Source of the DNA: Fragilaria radians
Taxonomy: Eukaryota > Bacillariophyta > Fragilariophyceae > Fragilariales > Fragilariaceae
DNA: 64,000 bases
Direction: 5' to 3'
Assembly: GCA_900642245.1 (NCBI GenBank)
Contig: CAAAJI010000105.1
Coordinates: forward strand, 12,575-76,574
The notes below the pieces were generated by a model. That model was given only the letters and a program-made list of their open reading frames with translations, was not told the origin of the DNA and made no database searches. Numbering within the stretch: the stretch's first letter is position 1; the number at the start of each line of letters is the position of its first letter. Made by a program: the position numbers and the translations under genes. This document shows, one piece after another, positions 1 to 11,562 of this stretch.

Positions 1-66
1 AGACAAGACTAACAGAAAAACAATAAATTAGTCTATATTTTATCTGTGTCTACTTTCTATATCTCA
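1..66. repeat. End of a dispersed LTR-like repeat, cut by the window edge
   Basis: The first 66 bases resemble the right-hand end of a repeat that recurs at 23867-24470, 28449-29061 and 54111-54753. All copies end in a variant of TATCTCA, followed by a related flank (CCGTAGAGC here, CCATAGAGC at 54.75 kb). Complete copies begin TGACCTACC, so they have the TG...CA ends of a long terminal repeat. Read on the minus strand, this copy lies downstream of the gypsy pol relic at 1.0-2.1 kb, where a 3' LTR would be expected. The repeat family is seen directly; the LTR assignment is inferred. Confidence 0.5.
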
Positions 67-999
67 CCGTAGAGCAATGTATTGCAAGTTGCAAATCGGA
101 ATCCGGAGTCAAGATATTAACAATGAGTTGAGTATCAAAATGACAGATTCCATCTCTTCAAGTCTCGTATGTAGGTTTTCAAGATCTGTGATCCAAAGCT
201 TCGGATATTTCTTTTTAAATCTTAATTGACTGCACTGTTTCTTCTACATCACCATGAAAGTAGGGAGGAAGTGTCAATGCAAACTTGGTTCTATGCATTA
301 GTAATGCATAGCGGCGTTATTATCAATTTTGTCTTTATGATTGCTAGTCTTAACACCGATTTGATAAAACGATTCTAGAGGATAATCAAAGAGTAGAACG
401 ATCAGTTAGCCAGTTTTACCGTGTTAGAAAGGCGTTCTTTGCTAAAGCAAAGGTTGAATTTACTATCCTGAATATGGAAATAAAATACGACGTATCTAAT
501 ATTACAATATTCTTCCATGAGTCAGACTTTCTGCATTCACAGTCCTTAGCATGCAAACAAAAATTGACTAATCTGGATTGCACTCAAGGGATTTTCATTA
601 TATGTGTAATGCCTTCCAAGACAAGCTTCACAATGGTGTCACAATTAAACTCCCTTCGGAGAAGTGAGATCCTAGTGTTCTTTGTGTCCTTTCAGCAATT
701 TAAAACATCAAATTGCTGATAATTTTAAACTGCATTCCCTAAATCAGAAACCTTGACTTATGAAATAAACGATACTACCTTATTTGGAATGAGGTACAGG
801 CTTTAGAGCGATAATGAGTCTGTACATCGGTTAAAAAATGTAGAAGTTTACCAGTATCACAGACGTCCCTAACTGTTAGGGGTTGGTGTAATTTACAAAT
901 CAATTCATGCACATTAATGATTTATCTTTTCTTTCATTTTCCTTACAAGTATACATTATAACTTGAGATATTTCTTTAGAGCTTAGTGTTCGTTTCAGG

Positions 1000-2065
1000 G
1001 AAGAAATAGCAACTTTGACTGAGGACAAGGGTAATGAGCCAACCAGATACTATGATGTTAATTCTGAATAGACGTGAGTAACCTATTAGAGGCTTCAAAT
1101 ATCGCTAGCCTTCCTATCACAGTGATTTTGGATGAGATGCTTACCGGAAAAAGACTGACCAGATGCACACTGACTATCAGATTCTGCTATTTTACTAAGC
1201 AGCAATCCTTATTTCTTGTGATCATTTTTTAGTTGACATGCTCGACAAGTGGGATATTGACGTTCCACATCTTGTGTGAGATCCAGCAGAGTGTTTGAAT
1301 TCCGGATGTACTTTTCATTGCATATAAGTCCTGGATGAAGTAAGGATAGCTCCTTTTTCGTGATTGAGGATATATAGCTTATATATTTGTAACAAGGAAG
1401 TTCATTAGATTCATTATATTATATCAGGGAATGAGATTGTTATAGCCCTTTTTCTCTTAAACCTTTGGTTCTTTTCTGCTTATTGAAGAGCAAGCCAGAA
1501 TGGATTAGAGACTTGATGTTAGTGTGCTCTGATTGTGAAATACGTAATAGTGCTTCTTATACTACAACCCTAAAATCCCCTATGACTAGGTGAGGTAAGG
1601 TATCCGGAACATCCCTTTCTTTCTCGTGAGATGCTTAAATGTTACTCAAGACTTTGAAGTAGTAAACACTATGGCCAATCATGTTCTGTTATACCACTGA
1701 AAGTGTTAATCTTATTGTAGTAAATAATGTGACTGGATACCCTTACACAACATTCTTTGATTCCTCGCAGGTTACAATAGTTGCTGACAACTCCTGTTCA
1801 GTTGCTGTATATTGCCATATTTGATGTGTTGAGGTTTTCCAAAACACGTCTATGGTCTTTTCATACTGCACAATCACTACAACTCGTTGATGATCATATA
1901 CACCAGTAATGCGTGGAAAAGGTTTTTAAAATCTGGGTATGAAGAAGTACCATATTCCAACAACTTTCTGAATCAAACTTGTTCATACTTGATGCGGGAC
2001 TAAGGGTCTAGAGGCTCACTTCTGCAACACCTCAGCTTGCGATAGTCGTAGTCATTTTCTGGTCA
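1000..2065 (-). mobile_element. Degenerate Ty3/gypsy retrotransposon pol relic (RNase H to integrase)
   Basis: Translating the minus strand with frame changes and stops gives a recognisable pol order. Near 1930-1960 there is YPDFKNLFH, matching the YPDF-KPF-H segment just before gypsy RNase H. Near 1690-1920 there is YTATEQELSATIV followed by GYPVTLFT, matching the YTTTEKELLSIV and I-VYTDHKNLT core. Near 1190-1330 there is DVERQYPTCRACQLKN followed by GLLLSKIAE, matching the integrase zinc-binding C-x2-C and the following G-L-P-K-AE segment. Near 1003-1050 there is WLAHYPCPQ, resembling the WL-RYPRP part of the integrase core. No frame stays open across the region, so it is dead. Borders are approximate. 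Confidence 0.7.
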
Positions 2066-4428
2066 TTGGAGCCTTTATTAGTGATACAGACCTAGCTTTT
2101 TCTGTTGCGTAAAGTTGGCAACGGCTGGCAAGTTGTTTATTTATATTTGTTATCCTCGCAATACTTCTGTTTAGGGAACATTTTTCATGCTATCTAGTAT
2201 TGATGTCACTATTTTTCACTATTTTTATAAAGGGATTAAATCTAACCTCAAATGCTATATTTGCACTTGTATTGTAAGCGCATGGCTCAAAGTATGATGT
2301 CCAAGTAATGAATGTTAGGAAGCTTTACATCATCTGCATTTATACTCTTCTTTAAGTTATCAAAGTAGGAGAAAAAGCATACCTTCAGCACTGTCAGAAA
2401 ACAATTTGTCATGTCAGCATGTTTCTTGAGTAGCATCAGGCTTTCAATCTCACAGAAGGACATCGTCTACTTGATTTATTCATCACTTTTACATACTTGA
2501 GGATATTGATATATATGAAGTACTTGGATACTAGGTAACTTGAACCACGAAAAAGCTAGCTTCTGTCTTGTTCACCCTGCTTCATCCTCCTCGCCACCTT
2601 GAAAATGGATGGAATAGGAATAAGGAAAACGGATAGAGAATGTTTCAACCGTAATCATTTTCTTCTTTCAGGTTGATTTGTATCTCTGCAAGTAGTGCAG
2701 TAGCCGTGCTCCATTTTGAGAGTATACAATGATCATTAAGATTTTATTTGAATATTTCTATAATTTGATCTTCTATCAAAATCTTGTAAGGAATTGGAGT
2801 GTAATATGATTCAATAATTTTATCATAGGAACTTTGGCTAAATTGATGCATTGGACTTGGATGAAGCATAAGTTCCATCTGCATGATGAACTAATATTTA
2901 TTCAAATACACATTTGTATTAGGAATCAAATTGACAGCTAACCAATATTATTCATGAATAAATGTGTAAATACTGACAATTCCCTTTCATTCTTGATATT
3001 TGCTTGAGCCAACAGTAAGATAGGTATCTCATGCTGGTACATAAATGCATCTCATAGACGATTAGTTCTTATCTAGATTGACATTTGCTCATAGCCTTCT
3101 ATCTCTTTTTAAATGAGTTCACTATTTGAAATGCTGGGGGATATCACAAGTATATGCATAGCACTAGAAATATCCATTGCAATACGTCTCACAACCTGTT
3201 AGTGTGTTTAAAAAGTGATTAGTGCTCATTTCTTAATTCACCATTTTCATCAATTGGGATGCTGGGTCCTGCTTGCAAGGAAAATACTTTTACTATTGGT
3301 ATTAGACACATCCAAGAATGGCATGTAAGCAAATGAAATATTAGATCAACGCATCTTTTGACGAGTCAATACTTAAAAGTTGAATAAACTAATTCAATTC
3401 AGTATTTTCTTTAGCCTCATATTTTTTAGGCTTGTAATCCCGAGGAAATCAGATTATTTTTCGTTTCCATCAATATAAGCTTTAACTCATATCTACACTA
3501 CTAAAAAAGTTTCACGTCCGATCTGGCAGGTGCTACCCCCTAACCCCTTATGTTAGTACAAAGTAATCAAGAAAGTGATCGAGTACGAGTATACAAGAGC
3601 TACTAAAATTTTTAAATCTTGGGTAGTATGTTTGGGATGATTTTCCTTATTGTATTAATCCTTCATTTGTAATGTTGACTTTGCACCAGCAACAATATTA
3701 TTTTGATTTTTCCACCAACAATCTTTGACGTTCCAATAATAGCAGCAATGCCTTCTACAACAACAACGCAAGAAAAAAATAAAAATATGTTGTTAAACCA
3801 TAGTTTTAATAGGAAAAAATGAAATGACTACCTCTACACCTTCCTAATGTCAATGCTAAATCAATGGTATAATTTGCTTTAAGTTCTGTGATGCTGAGTG
3901 CAACTGTGGAAATCAATGACATGTTAGGTCAAGTAATAAAACCTAAATATTGTGTTATGCATCAGATTGTATGATCTGCAAATTCTAGGGTCACAAATAA
4001 CAATCATTAAATCTTTGTCATCATTATTGCTGGAAATTTAAGCATTCAAAGATTCATTCTCTTTTTAAAATAATTATCTCTTCGGAGCAAAGCAAGCACC
4101 AAATACTAGTACTCCCTAAAAGAAGTAGATTGTGAGTATTCGTAACCCTATTTGTCATGAAATCACTCTGTCATCTTGTGAATATCACTAGGCAACTTCC
4201 AAAATACACATTCACTACGAAAATCGGCTGAAGTACTGGATTAATTTTACTAAGCGATACATGTGTTTGGAATTTGGGAAAATAACGAGTATATCCGAAA
4301 CGACACATCGCCTACTGACCACAAGTGCACAAGATTTGTTACACTAGAATTGTGACTTTGGTAACAGTACACTTTTAATATACGTCACAAACCTGTGCAT
4401 TTTCTCCCTTCCACTTATAATTTTCAAA
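2066..4428. other. Intergenic, AT-rich; no gene recognised
   Basis: No open frame of useful length and no recognisable domain on either strand. The left part may be further decayed reverse transcriptase sequence from the gypsy relic, because it lies upstream of RNase H on the minus strand, but I could not match any RT motif. The bases just before 4429 (CTTATAATTTTCAAA) are AT-rich and may belong to the promoter or 5' UTR of the phosphate carrier. Confidence 0.5.
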
Positions 4429-5657
4429 ATGCTTCACCTCAACCCCGTACTCCTCGCTCCATCTCCTGAAAAGAAGTATGACCTCATGTATTACCTGAAA
4501 GGCGCTGCGGCAGGTGGTATTTGCTGTTCCATTACTCATGGTGCCTTAACTCCTGTGGACGTAGTGAAGACTCGGGTGCAGCTCGACTCTGTAAAGGTAC
4601 GTATTTCTCGTACTAATGATATGTCTGGGTGGACCACATGTCTTATGTTGGGAGGCCATACATAAATCTGCGCATCACATGCATCAGCAGTGCTTATAAA
4701 ATCATGCTCCACATCAGTGTTGTATACTTTTCGTATTCACGCAATGACGAGGACTTTGCCGGTGACTGTGGATTCGAGTTCGCATTTTTTCTAAGACCGT
4801 TATTTTTTCGCGATTTGTCGTCAGAAATGCTTCAGAACGCTTTTCTAACTCATGTTCAACCAAATGTTTAGTATAATAAAGGTCTTATCGGAGGCTTTCG
4901 TCAGATCATTGCAGAGGAAGGGGCAATGGCTCTTACAACTGGTCTTGGTGCAACAGTTTTTGGATATTTTATTCAGGGCTGGTTCAAGTTCGGAGGAGTA
5001 GAGCTTATCAAGATTAATATGGTAAATTATCTTGGTGAAGAGAAGGCTTGGGAAAACAAGACATCTATTTACCTTGCTTCTTCAGCAGGTGCTGAATTCG
5101 TTGCAGATCTTTTTCTCTGTCCTCTTGAAGCAGTGAGAATTCGTTCTGTTTCAGATCCTACCTTTGCTACTGGCCTCGGAGATGGCTTTGCAAAGATGGC
5201 AAGAAATGAAGGATTGATGGGCTTCTACTCTGGCTTGATTCCTATTCTTGCGAAGCAGATTCCTTACACCATGGCGAAGTTTGCTGTTCAAGGAAGTGTT
5301 GCAGACTCAATTTACTCCGCCGTTGGAAAGTCCCCAGCTGATCTTTCTGGCGTGGGTAATCTCGGAATCTCACTCTCCTCTGGAGTTATAGCAGGAGTTG
5401 CGGCTGCTATCATCTCCCATCCAGCAGATACTCTACTCTCCAAGGTCAACAAAGCTGGTGCCGGTGGTGATGGTCCAATGTTGACTCGACTCAGCAACAT
5501 CGCGAAGGAAATTGGATTCGCGAAGCTTTGTACTGTTGGTCTTATGCCTAGATGCGTAATGATTGGTACCTTGACGGCTGGTCAGTTCGGAATCTTCGAT
5601 ACCGTAATGAACGCACTTGGTGCCTCGAAGTTCCACTTTCACAACCCCAACGCGTAA
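4429..5657 (+). CDS. Mitochondrial phosphate carrier (SLC25A3 / Mir1 type)
   Basis: Imports inorganic phosphate across the mitochondrial inner membrane for ATP synthesis. Two exons: 4429-4596 and 4872-5657, joined in phase 0 across a 275-bp GTACGT...TTTAG intron, giving 317 residues, the usual carrier length. All three mitochondrial carrier repeats show their signature: PVDVVKTRVQ (near residue 43), PLEAVRIR (near 145) and PADTLLSKVNK (near 241). The last form and the start YYLKGAAAGGICCSITHG are typical of phosphate carriers rather than nucleotide carriers. The exon 2 start YNKGLIGGF restores the carrier consensus between repeats 1 and 2. The intron is longer than most others in the window. 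Confidence 0.93.
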
Positions 5658-6768
5658 GTCGAGTAACGAAACTTGACTATGTAGATTACGAAGGGAAAAG
5701 AGTACAACAGGAAATTCCTTCATACAGGAAACAGATTAAAAATTACTATAGCCCAGATATGGATGTGTGATCTTTAGCAGAAACAGTTGTTTTGTAAATT
5801 CTTGATAACAACGATGCAAACGAAACTTCTTTTCACTAAGGCTAGAGTAAAATCTTGTCGTTGTTTCATTAATGCTTTATGCGTCATTGATGGAGGGAAT
5901 TCACCTCTTCTTAGTCGCATTTATTCTTTAAGCATCATTAATGAAAGGAATTGACATTATATCATCTAATCCTACTCTTGATTTTGATTGCATTTCCAAT
6001 GCTCAGGTTTAAGACTTTGACAATGATCAATGCGCTCTTCTTTGCTGATGGATCGGAGAACTTTTTAATTCATATTTTCGAGAAAATTGGCAGCACTTCG
6101 GAAGATGCCGCCTTGTCGTCACCTATTTTGAAATGATATTTTGAGAAATCGTGATCAACCTAATCTCTTTTTCTTCTTGAAGAAAAAACTGACTCGCTTA
6201 TTATGGTATGGCGACATCGTTTTTCTACTACCAAGTGATTTAGCTAGTTAGACTCAAACACATTCAATAACTTTCAATGAGTTTTCTTGGAGTTGATCGC
6301 ATCTTATCATGTTATGCCATTTATTTGCCTAGAAGTTTTCAGGAGACTTAAATATAACACGCAATTCCAAAACATTCGTAACTTCTGAAGCAATGGCTTT
6401 AACAGGACAAATGGAAGGTGTTTGGTGATGGAAAACTTGATGTGGAAATGATGGTATTGCGTTTTCGTCGAAAGAGAGGAAGCATAGACTTAGTAACATC
6501 ACATTCAATGACACGCATGGACTGATAATTTAGAGGGAAGTACCCAGAACCATGTCTGCAAGGATGATAGCTCAGACTTTATCTTGGTATAAAATCTGGT
6601 GTGCTGTTGGGAGAAATAACTCGTAGTCTTATTGCTGCTGATCACTTAATCTCCAAGTACATTGAGCGAGAGAGTGTTCTGATAAGCGTTATATCACGGT
6701 TTCGTTGTCGTTGTTTCATTATATCGCCATAATTCTCTGTCATATTTTCATAAATCCTTCATCATACG
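5658..6768. other. Intergenic; nothing recognised
   Basis: Holds the 3' flank of the phosphate carrier and the 5' flank of the V-ATPase gene. Two short similar stretches with GCTTTATGCGTCATTGATGG and CATTTATTCTTTAAGCATCATTAATGAAAGGAATT occur near 5872-5950. Only short, low-complexity open frames are present. Confidence 0.5.
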
Positions 6769-8334
6769 ATGAGCTATTTCATTGTTGCAATTTCAAATGG
6801 AGGCGGTGCCCCAGAGCAAGCTTATCGAAAGTTGCAATCAGCGGGTGCTTGCCCAGAAGCCCCTTATGCTGGTGAGTTAATCTGCATTAGTCCATATTAT
6901 GACCTCCGTTAACTTGACCAAGGAGAGTCAAATTTAGAACAACAAGAACGTGTTCGCACTCTGATTTTTTTAGCGATGAAATTTCTTTTGGTGAATTGTT
7001 GTAATTTGCATAAAGCCTCGTGTTGGAAAAGAGATATAGCTCCAGCTACAATCATGGATTCTGAAATCTGACATAACTATGACATCCCAGTACTAATCGT
7101 TTTATATTTTTAACAGAGATGTTCAAATTCGAGGTTCCGTCTCTCACTGTAGGAACATTAGACACTTTAATGGTAAGTTGATCATCTTAGTGATATTTCT
7201 ACTAGCAATTTTCTGATGCTTCTTCAGACTCTCAGTGATGAATTGACGAAAACCGATTCGATTGTGGAATCTATTGTTCGAAAAGTTGAGAAAGCTGGAG
7301 CCGATTTCTTGGGCAAAAAAGGAGGAGAATTGACTGTTGGAGGAGTTCCTCCTCAAAGATACACGCAACAGTTCGTTTGGGACTATGCTAAGTATCCAAA
7401 TAGGCGACCTCTAAAGGAACTAGTCTCCTTGATTGCGGGAGGAGTAACAGCGATTGATGAAGAATTAAAGCAGCTTGGTATTTCCTATGTCGAAAAGCAA
7501 AAGGCCCTGATGGAATATCAGCGTAAAAAGGGTGGGAATCTGATGATTGCAGACCTGAATGACGTCCTTACTGCAGACATTATGCAAAGTGTTGAAGTCA
7601 AAGACACAGAATATCTCCAGACTGTTTTCATTGCCGTACCCATGGTAATGAAGGAAAACTTCGAATCCACAGTGTACACAATCGGTGATCAAATCGCTGG
7701 GTTTGGTGGGCCTGATTGGAGTCGAGACCCAAGTAAACTAGGAGAGCCTGTAAAGTTTGGATCTCTCGTAGACCGTCAAAAGACACGTGGTTCTCCCGTT
7801 GTTCCTGGGTCTCTAAACAAAATCTTTTCAGACTCAGAAAGTATTTTGTACTCTGTCACACTTTTGAAAGGACAGTATGAATCAGGATTTTACGAAGGCG
7901 ATAAATTTGTAGCCGGAAAATATGTAGACTTTGTTAAGGAGTTCACAAAAGCTTGTCGTGACAAACGTTTCGTGGTTCGTGAGTTCCAGTATGAACCATC
8001 TCAAGCCTCCAAGTCGGCAATGGCTTATGAGCAACTCCAAGTTGAAGTAGATGGCATGAGGAGTGGATTGATGAGGTGGTGTAAAACGCATTACGGTGAA
8101 GCTTACGTGGCATGGATGCACATCAAGGTCGTTCGTGTGTTTGTAGAAAGTGTTCTCCGCTATGGCCTCCCAGTAGATTTCACGGCAGTCCTCTACAAAG
8201 TGAATCTGGGAAAGGAGCTGCAGCTCACACAGGCTCTGGACAAAGCACTAGGAAATGCGGATTCCGCGGCTGGCATGGGCGAGGACGGAGAGGATGATTT
8301 CCACGATTTTGTCCTTCTTAAATTTGATCCTTAA
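6769..8334 (+). CDS. V-type proton ATPase subunit C (V1 sector)
   Basis: Peripheral-stalk subunit linking the V1 and Vo parts of the vacuolar proton pump; it governs reversible assembly. Three exons: 6769-6871, 7117-7172 and 7228-8334, with donors GTGAGT and GTAAGT and acceptors AACAG and TTCAG, give about 421 residues (yeast Vma5 has 392). The start MSYFIVAISNGG matches the family's N-terminus, and FEVPSLTVGTLDTLM matches the conserved L-VGTLD-L segment. The C-terminal half carries YVDFVKEFTKACRDKRFVVREF, AYVAWMHIKVVRVFVESVLRYGLP and the closing DFVLLKF, all diagnostic for subunit C. The 55-bp second intron is very short. Confidence 0.94.
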
Positions 8335-10449
8335 TTGAATCTGAATAGAAGTTAGTCAGCAGTAAGCAATTGACCAGGCCCTTGGTAAAAATACTATCCT
8401 TTCTTCATTCAGATAATTCGAAATTTAACACAAGTGAAATTAGATGAAGTCTTTATCCAATTCAAGTGTAGTTCTAGAAATTAAACATTGTATTGTTTAC
8501 TTTTTGATTGCCCGTGACACATCCAAATGAATTTTATTTATAAACCCTCAACTTCTAAACGCAATGACGATTGAAGAGGTTGATATTGAAACGAGACTTA
8601 TTAAATATCATGTATGCGTTAAGAGTTGGATATGGGTAAATCATTGTTGGTGATAAAGTTCAAACAAATAGAGGGAGAAAAAATGAATGCTGCAATATGA
8701 GGAAGGGGAAACAAAAAGCCAACAAAGAAATGGAAAAGATAAATCATCAAGTTCAAATTACCCATCCAATTTACCTAAATTGTTAACCAAAAGGTTGATA
8801 AACAAGATGTGCAAAATATAAATTTCTGATGTATCAGCACTAGTAAATTCTTGTGGATTGATAATAGAGTATTTTGGAGGGCAAGACTTCTTCATGTATC
8901 TTCTTTTGAATAAATCACGATAATAAACCTTTACTGCACAGCTGATGGCTCACAAGCTATATGCGTCAATCAGAAGAGGCTCAATAGGATCAAAGAAGTG
9001 ATTTCCGATGGTAAACCTTGATCATCAAGAGAATAAACGATGAAAAGGACATTCTTTCACCAAGCCAGGTTATTTCCGAAGTGCCATCACCATTGCCCTC
9101 GATAAGTCCGGACTTAAAATTAAATTATAAATATTCGATACCCTATAAGTGATGAAAGTAAGTTTTTCACAAATTATAACAACCAATAATAGTGTGGTAT
9201 TGCTAAACTCAATGCACGGTATCCCATTAAAATCTATTATCCCAGATGAACCACGCGATTGCCATATGGAGATGCCTACTCCAAAGGCAGCAAGAAAGAA
9301 ATACTTTCTAGAAAATCAGTCTCTCTTGGGAGAAATCCATTATCCGATAGAAACGCCCCTATACCTTGATAATCTGGACATTACAATTCCGAACTATCAA
9401 TTATGGTTTCTTTCGGACTGTCATTTTGAGATCACACTCAAGCATTGCTGAAAGGAAACAAAGTCCCTTAAAAGTGAGCAACATATTCGAAATCTGTGAC
9501 TCCTCCGGTCCTTAAACATGAAAAAGGGGTGCTCAAATTGTAGCGACAAGCCCAACCTCTGGTTTCAATCAAACCTACGTTTCAAGATAAAGATAAATTG
9601 AGCTGGATGTACCTCGTCAACCAATAATCGTAGCATCAAACTAGCAATCTTTGTGTCCCAAATGAAGCAAAGGCTGCCAATAGTTAGTGCAAAATGGAAT
9701 TGCTTTGATGACATTAAATTGATGGCTTTTCTCATTCTCATTCCATCTGTCCTGATTTTCGTGATATTAGTTCAACTCCAAAATTAGAATTTTGCAAATG
9801 GGTATGCTTTTCACTCTTGAGCCAGAAATCTGACGCTTCTTTTCCCCTTCTGAATTTTTCATCACGTGACTTATGACTTGGGACGACACCCTACAGATAC
9901 AACGATATTTCTTTTTTTAGATAAAGCACTAATAGTTGTTCAAATGATAAATTACTGAGATAAATGTTGGTTGACTAAAATTAAAATTTTCTTGTTTGTC
10001 AGTAATCTATACAGTGTACATTCGTCAATCTATTGATTCCCTTTGTTTCCAAGATTTTCTTTCTTTCTTAATGGTGTTGGAACCAACTGAGAAAGAAGGA
10101 AAAAACAAAAAAGCCCCAGCTTTTGGTTCAATTATTTAAGACCTAACGCGGCATTCAACTTACTCTTTCACGCATACATTTACTTCTAGCTAAAGATTCA
10201 GAACTTTGAACCGACCAGATTTGCGGGGATGTGGTGCAAAAATATTCGAGTAGTGTGTCACAATACTGTCGTCAAGGTAGTGGTGATGTTTTTCTTGCTG
10301 ATCAATAGATTTCCATGTAACCATGGACGGACACGTGTAGAAATCTGTAGAGAAAATCTATGCCTCAGTTACCGCTTATGCACAAGGAGTGAAACTCTTA
10401 CTGGATATTGCAGGGTTTCACCGGTCAAATATCTAACTTACAACCAATA
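8335..10449. other. Intergenic; no gene recognised
   Basis: A 100-codon frame at 9149-9451 resembles no known family and lacks the base composition of neighbouring genes. Just before the GET4 start, near 10396-10411, the bases CTTACTGGATATTGCAG look like a branch point and 3' splice site, so GET4 may have a 5' UTR intron. Confidence 0.4.
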
Positions 10450-11562
10450 ATGTCTGCTGCTGCTGCCCGCCGTCGTAAGCAACAATTGGCCGCCCAGAAA
10501 GGCGATCCGGTGGAAATCAAGTTGAAAGCTCTTTTGGACAGCTCTGATGACGACGAAGCCACAGCATATGAAGCTCTGCAGCTTGCCCAATCCCAAGTGC
10601 GCAAAAATGTGAACTCTCTTAAGTTTGCAGAGGCTTCTGAACTTGCATACGTATCTGCGATCAATTTGTTAAAGAAGAACAAAGCCTCGGTTTCTAGTCA
10701 GTTGTTGGATTTGCTGGTAGAAGTCTTGATTGAAACGCATACTGAAGTGACGGATACATGGGTAGAACGCATTTCGGAACTAAATGTTTCTCATCAAAAA
10801 GCATTGGAATCATTGGCTGCTGTGGAAAAAAATCGTCTTCTTCGTGTGCATCGTGAGTTTTTGCGCAAATGCGTCTCGTGGTCTTCTGATCTGGGAAACA
10901 CTCGACTTGGTAACTTCAGATTGTTAGAAATCCTTGGTGACCACTGTTGGAATGTCCCCCCCAAGGATGACGAAGACGGTGAAGATCGCTACAGCATCTA
11001 CTGCGATGCTGTTCAATCTATGTGCTTGGCTGAAAAGCCCCTTAAGATTGCGGAATGGTTGCAAAGTTTACCCAAAGCAACTTCTGAGCAGGCCAAGTTT
11101 GGACATACTTGCCCTCCGGCTGAAAGGGATGCCCTCCTTACTCGAGCGGCCTTAATGTTTATGGCCATGGAAAATCTGAGAGATGCTAATATTTTGATCA
11201 GGGCCGCAATGAAGGATGTCTCTGATATGAGCCAGCTTACACAATCGTACATGAAAAAAGATGATGGCCTCGCTCCCACTCACATTGTTTTTTGTTGCAT
11301 TCTTTTGAGCATTTGTGAAAAAGATACTCGCACTGGTCCTCTCTTTAGTTGGGCAATTAAGACTTTTAAGAGAGAAGTCGATGCCATGGTCAAGCCACAA
11401 ACTGTTCACTCTCTTCTTACGAAGATCGGTAAAGTTTATTTTAACATCGAGCCACCACCTTCTATGATGAGCATGATGGAAAGTATGCTTTCTGGTGGAG
11501 GTATGGGTGGCATCAACCCCGCCATGATGCAGGCTGCAATGTCGCAGATGCAAGGAAGGTAG
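10450..11562 (+). CDS. GET4 homologue (tail-anchored protein targeting)
   Basis: Part of the GET/TRC pathway: Get4 with Get5 hands tail-anchored membrane proteins from Sgt2 to the Get3 ATPase. The protein is an alpha-helical repeat protein of about 370 residues with no intron. Family-like segments include YEALQLAQSQVRK, FAEASELAYVSAINLLKK, FLRKCVSWSS, RAALMFMAMENLRDAN and KIGKVYFNIEPPPS, in the Get4 order and with the expected length. I chose the ATG at 10450 (MSAAAARRRKQQ). An in-frame ATG at 10408 adds 14 residues that look like UTR. The last 35 residues are rich in Met and Gly (MMSMMESMLSGGGMGG), where human GET4 has LLGNLLTSLMG; see findings. Confidence 0.85.
   Translation: MSAAAARRRKQQLAAQKGDPVEIKLKALLDSSDDDEATAYEALQLAQSQVRKNVNSLKFAEASELAYVSAINLLKKNKASVSSQLLDLLVEVLIETHTEVTDTWVERISELNVSHQKALESLAAVEKNRLLRVHREFLRKCVSWSSDLGNTRLGNFRLLEILGDHCWNVPPKDDEDGEDRYSIYCDAVQSMCLAEKPLKIAEWLQSLPKATSEQAKFGHTCPPAERDALLTRAALMFMAMENLRDANILIRAAMKDVSDMSQLTQSYMKKDDGLAPTHIVFCCILLSICEKDTRTGPLFSWAIKTFKREVDAMVKPQTVHSLLTKIGKVYFNIEPPPSMMSMMESMLSGGGMGGINPAMMQAAMSQMQGR

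Noticed and set aside
9149..9451. 100-codon frame between V-ATPase C and GET4
   Set aside because: No recognisable domain, no splice partner and AT-driven composition; probably chance.
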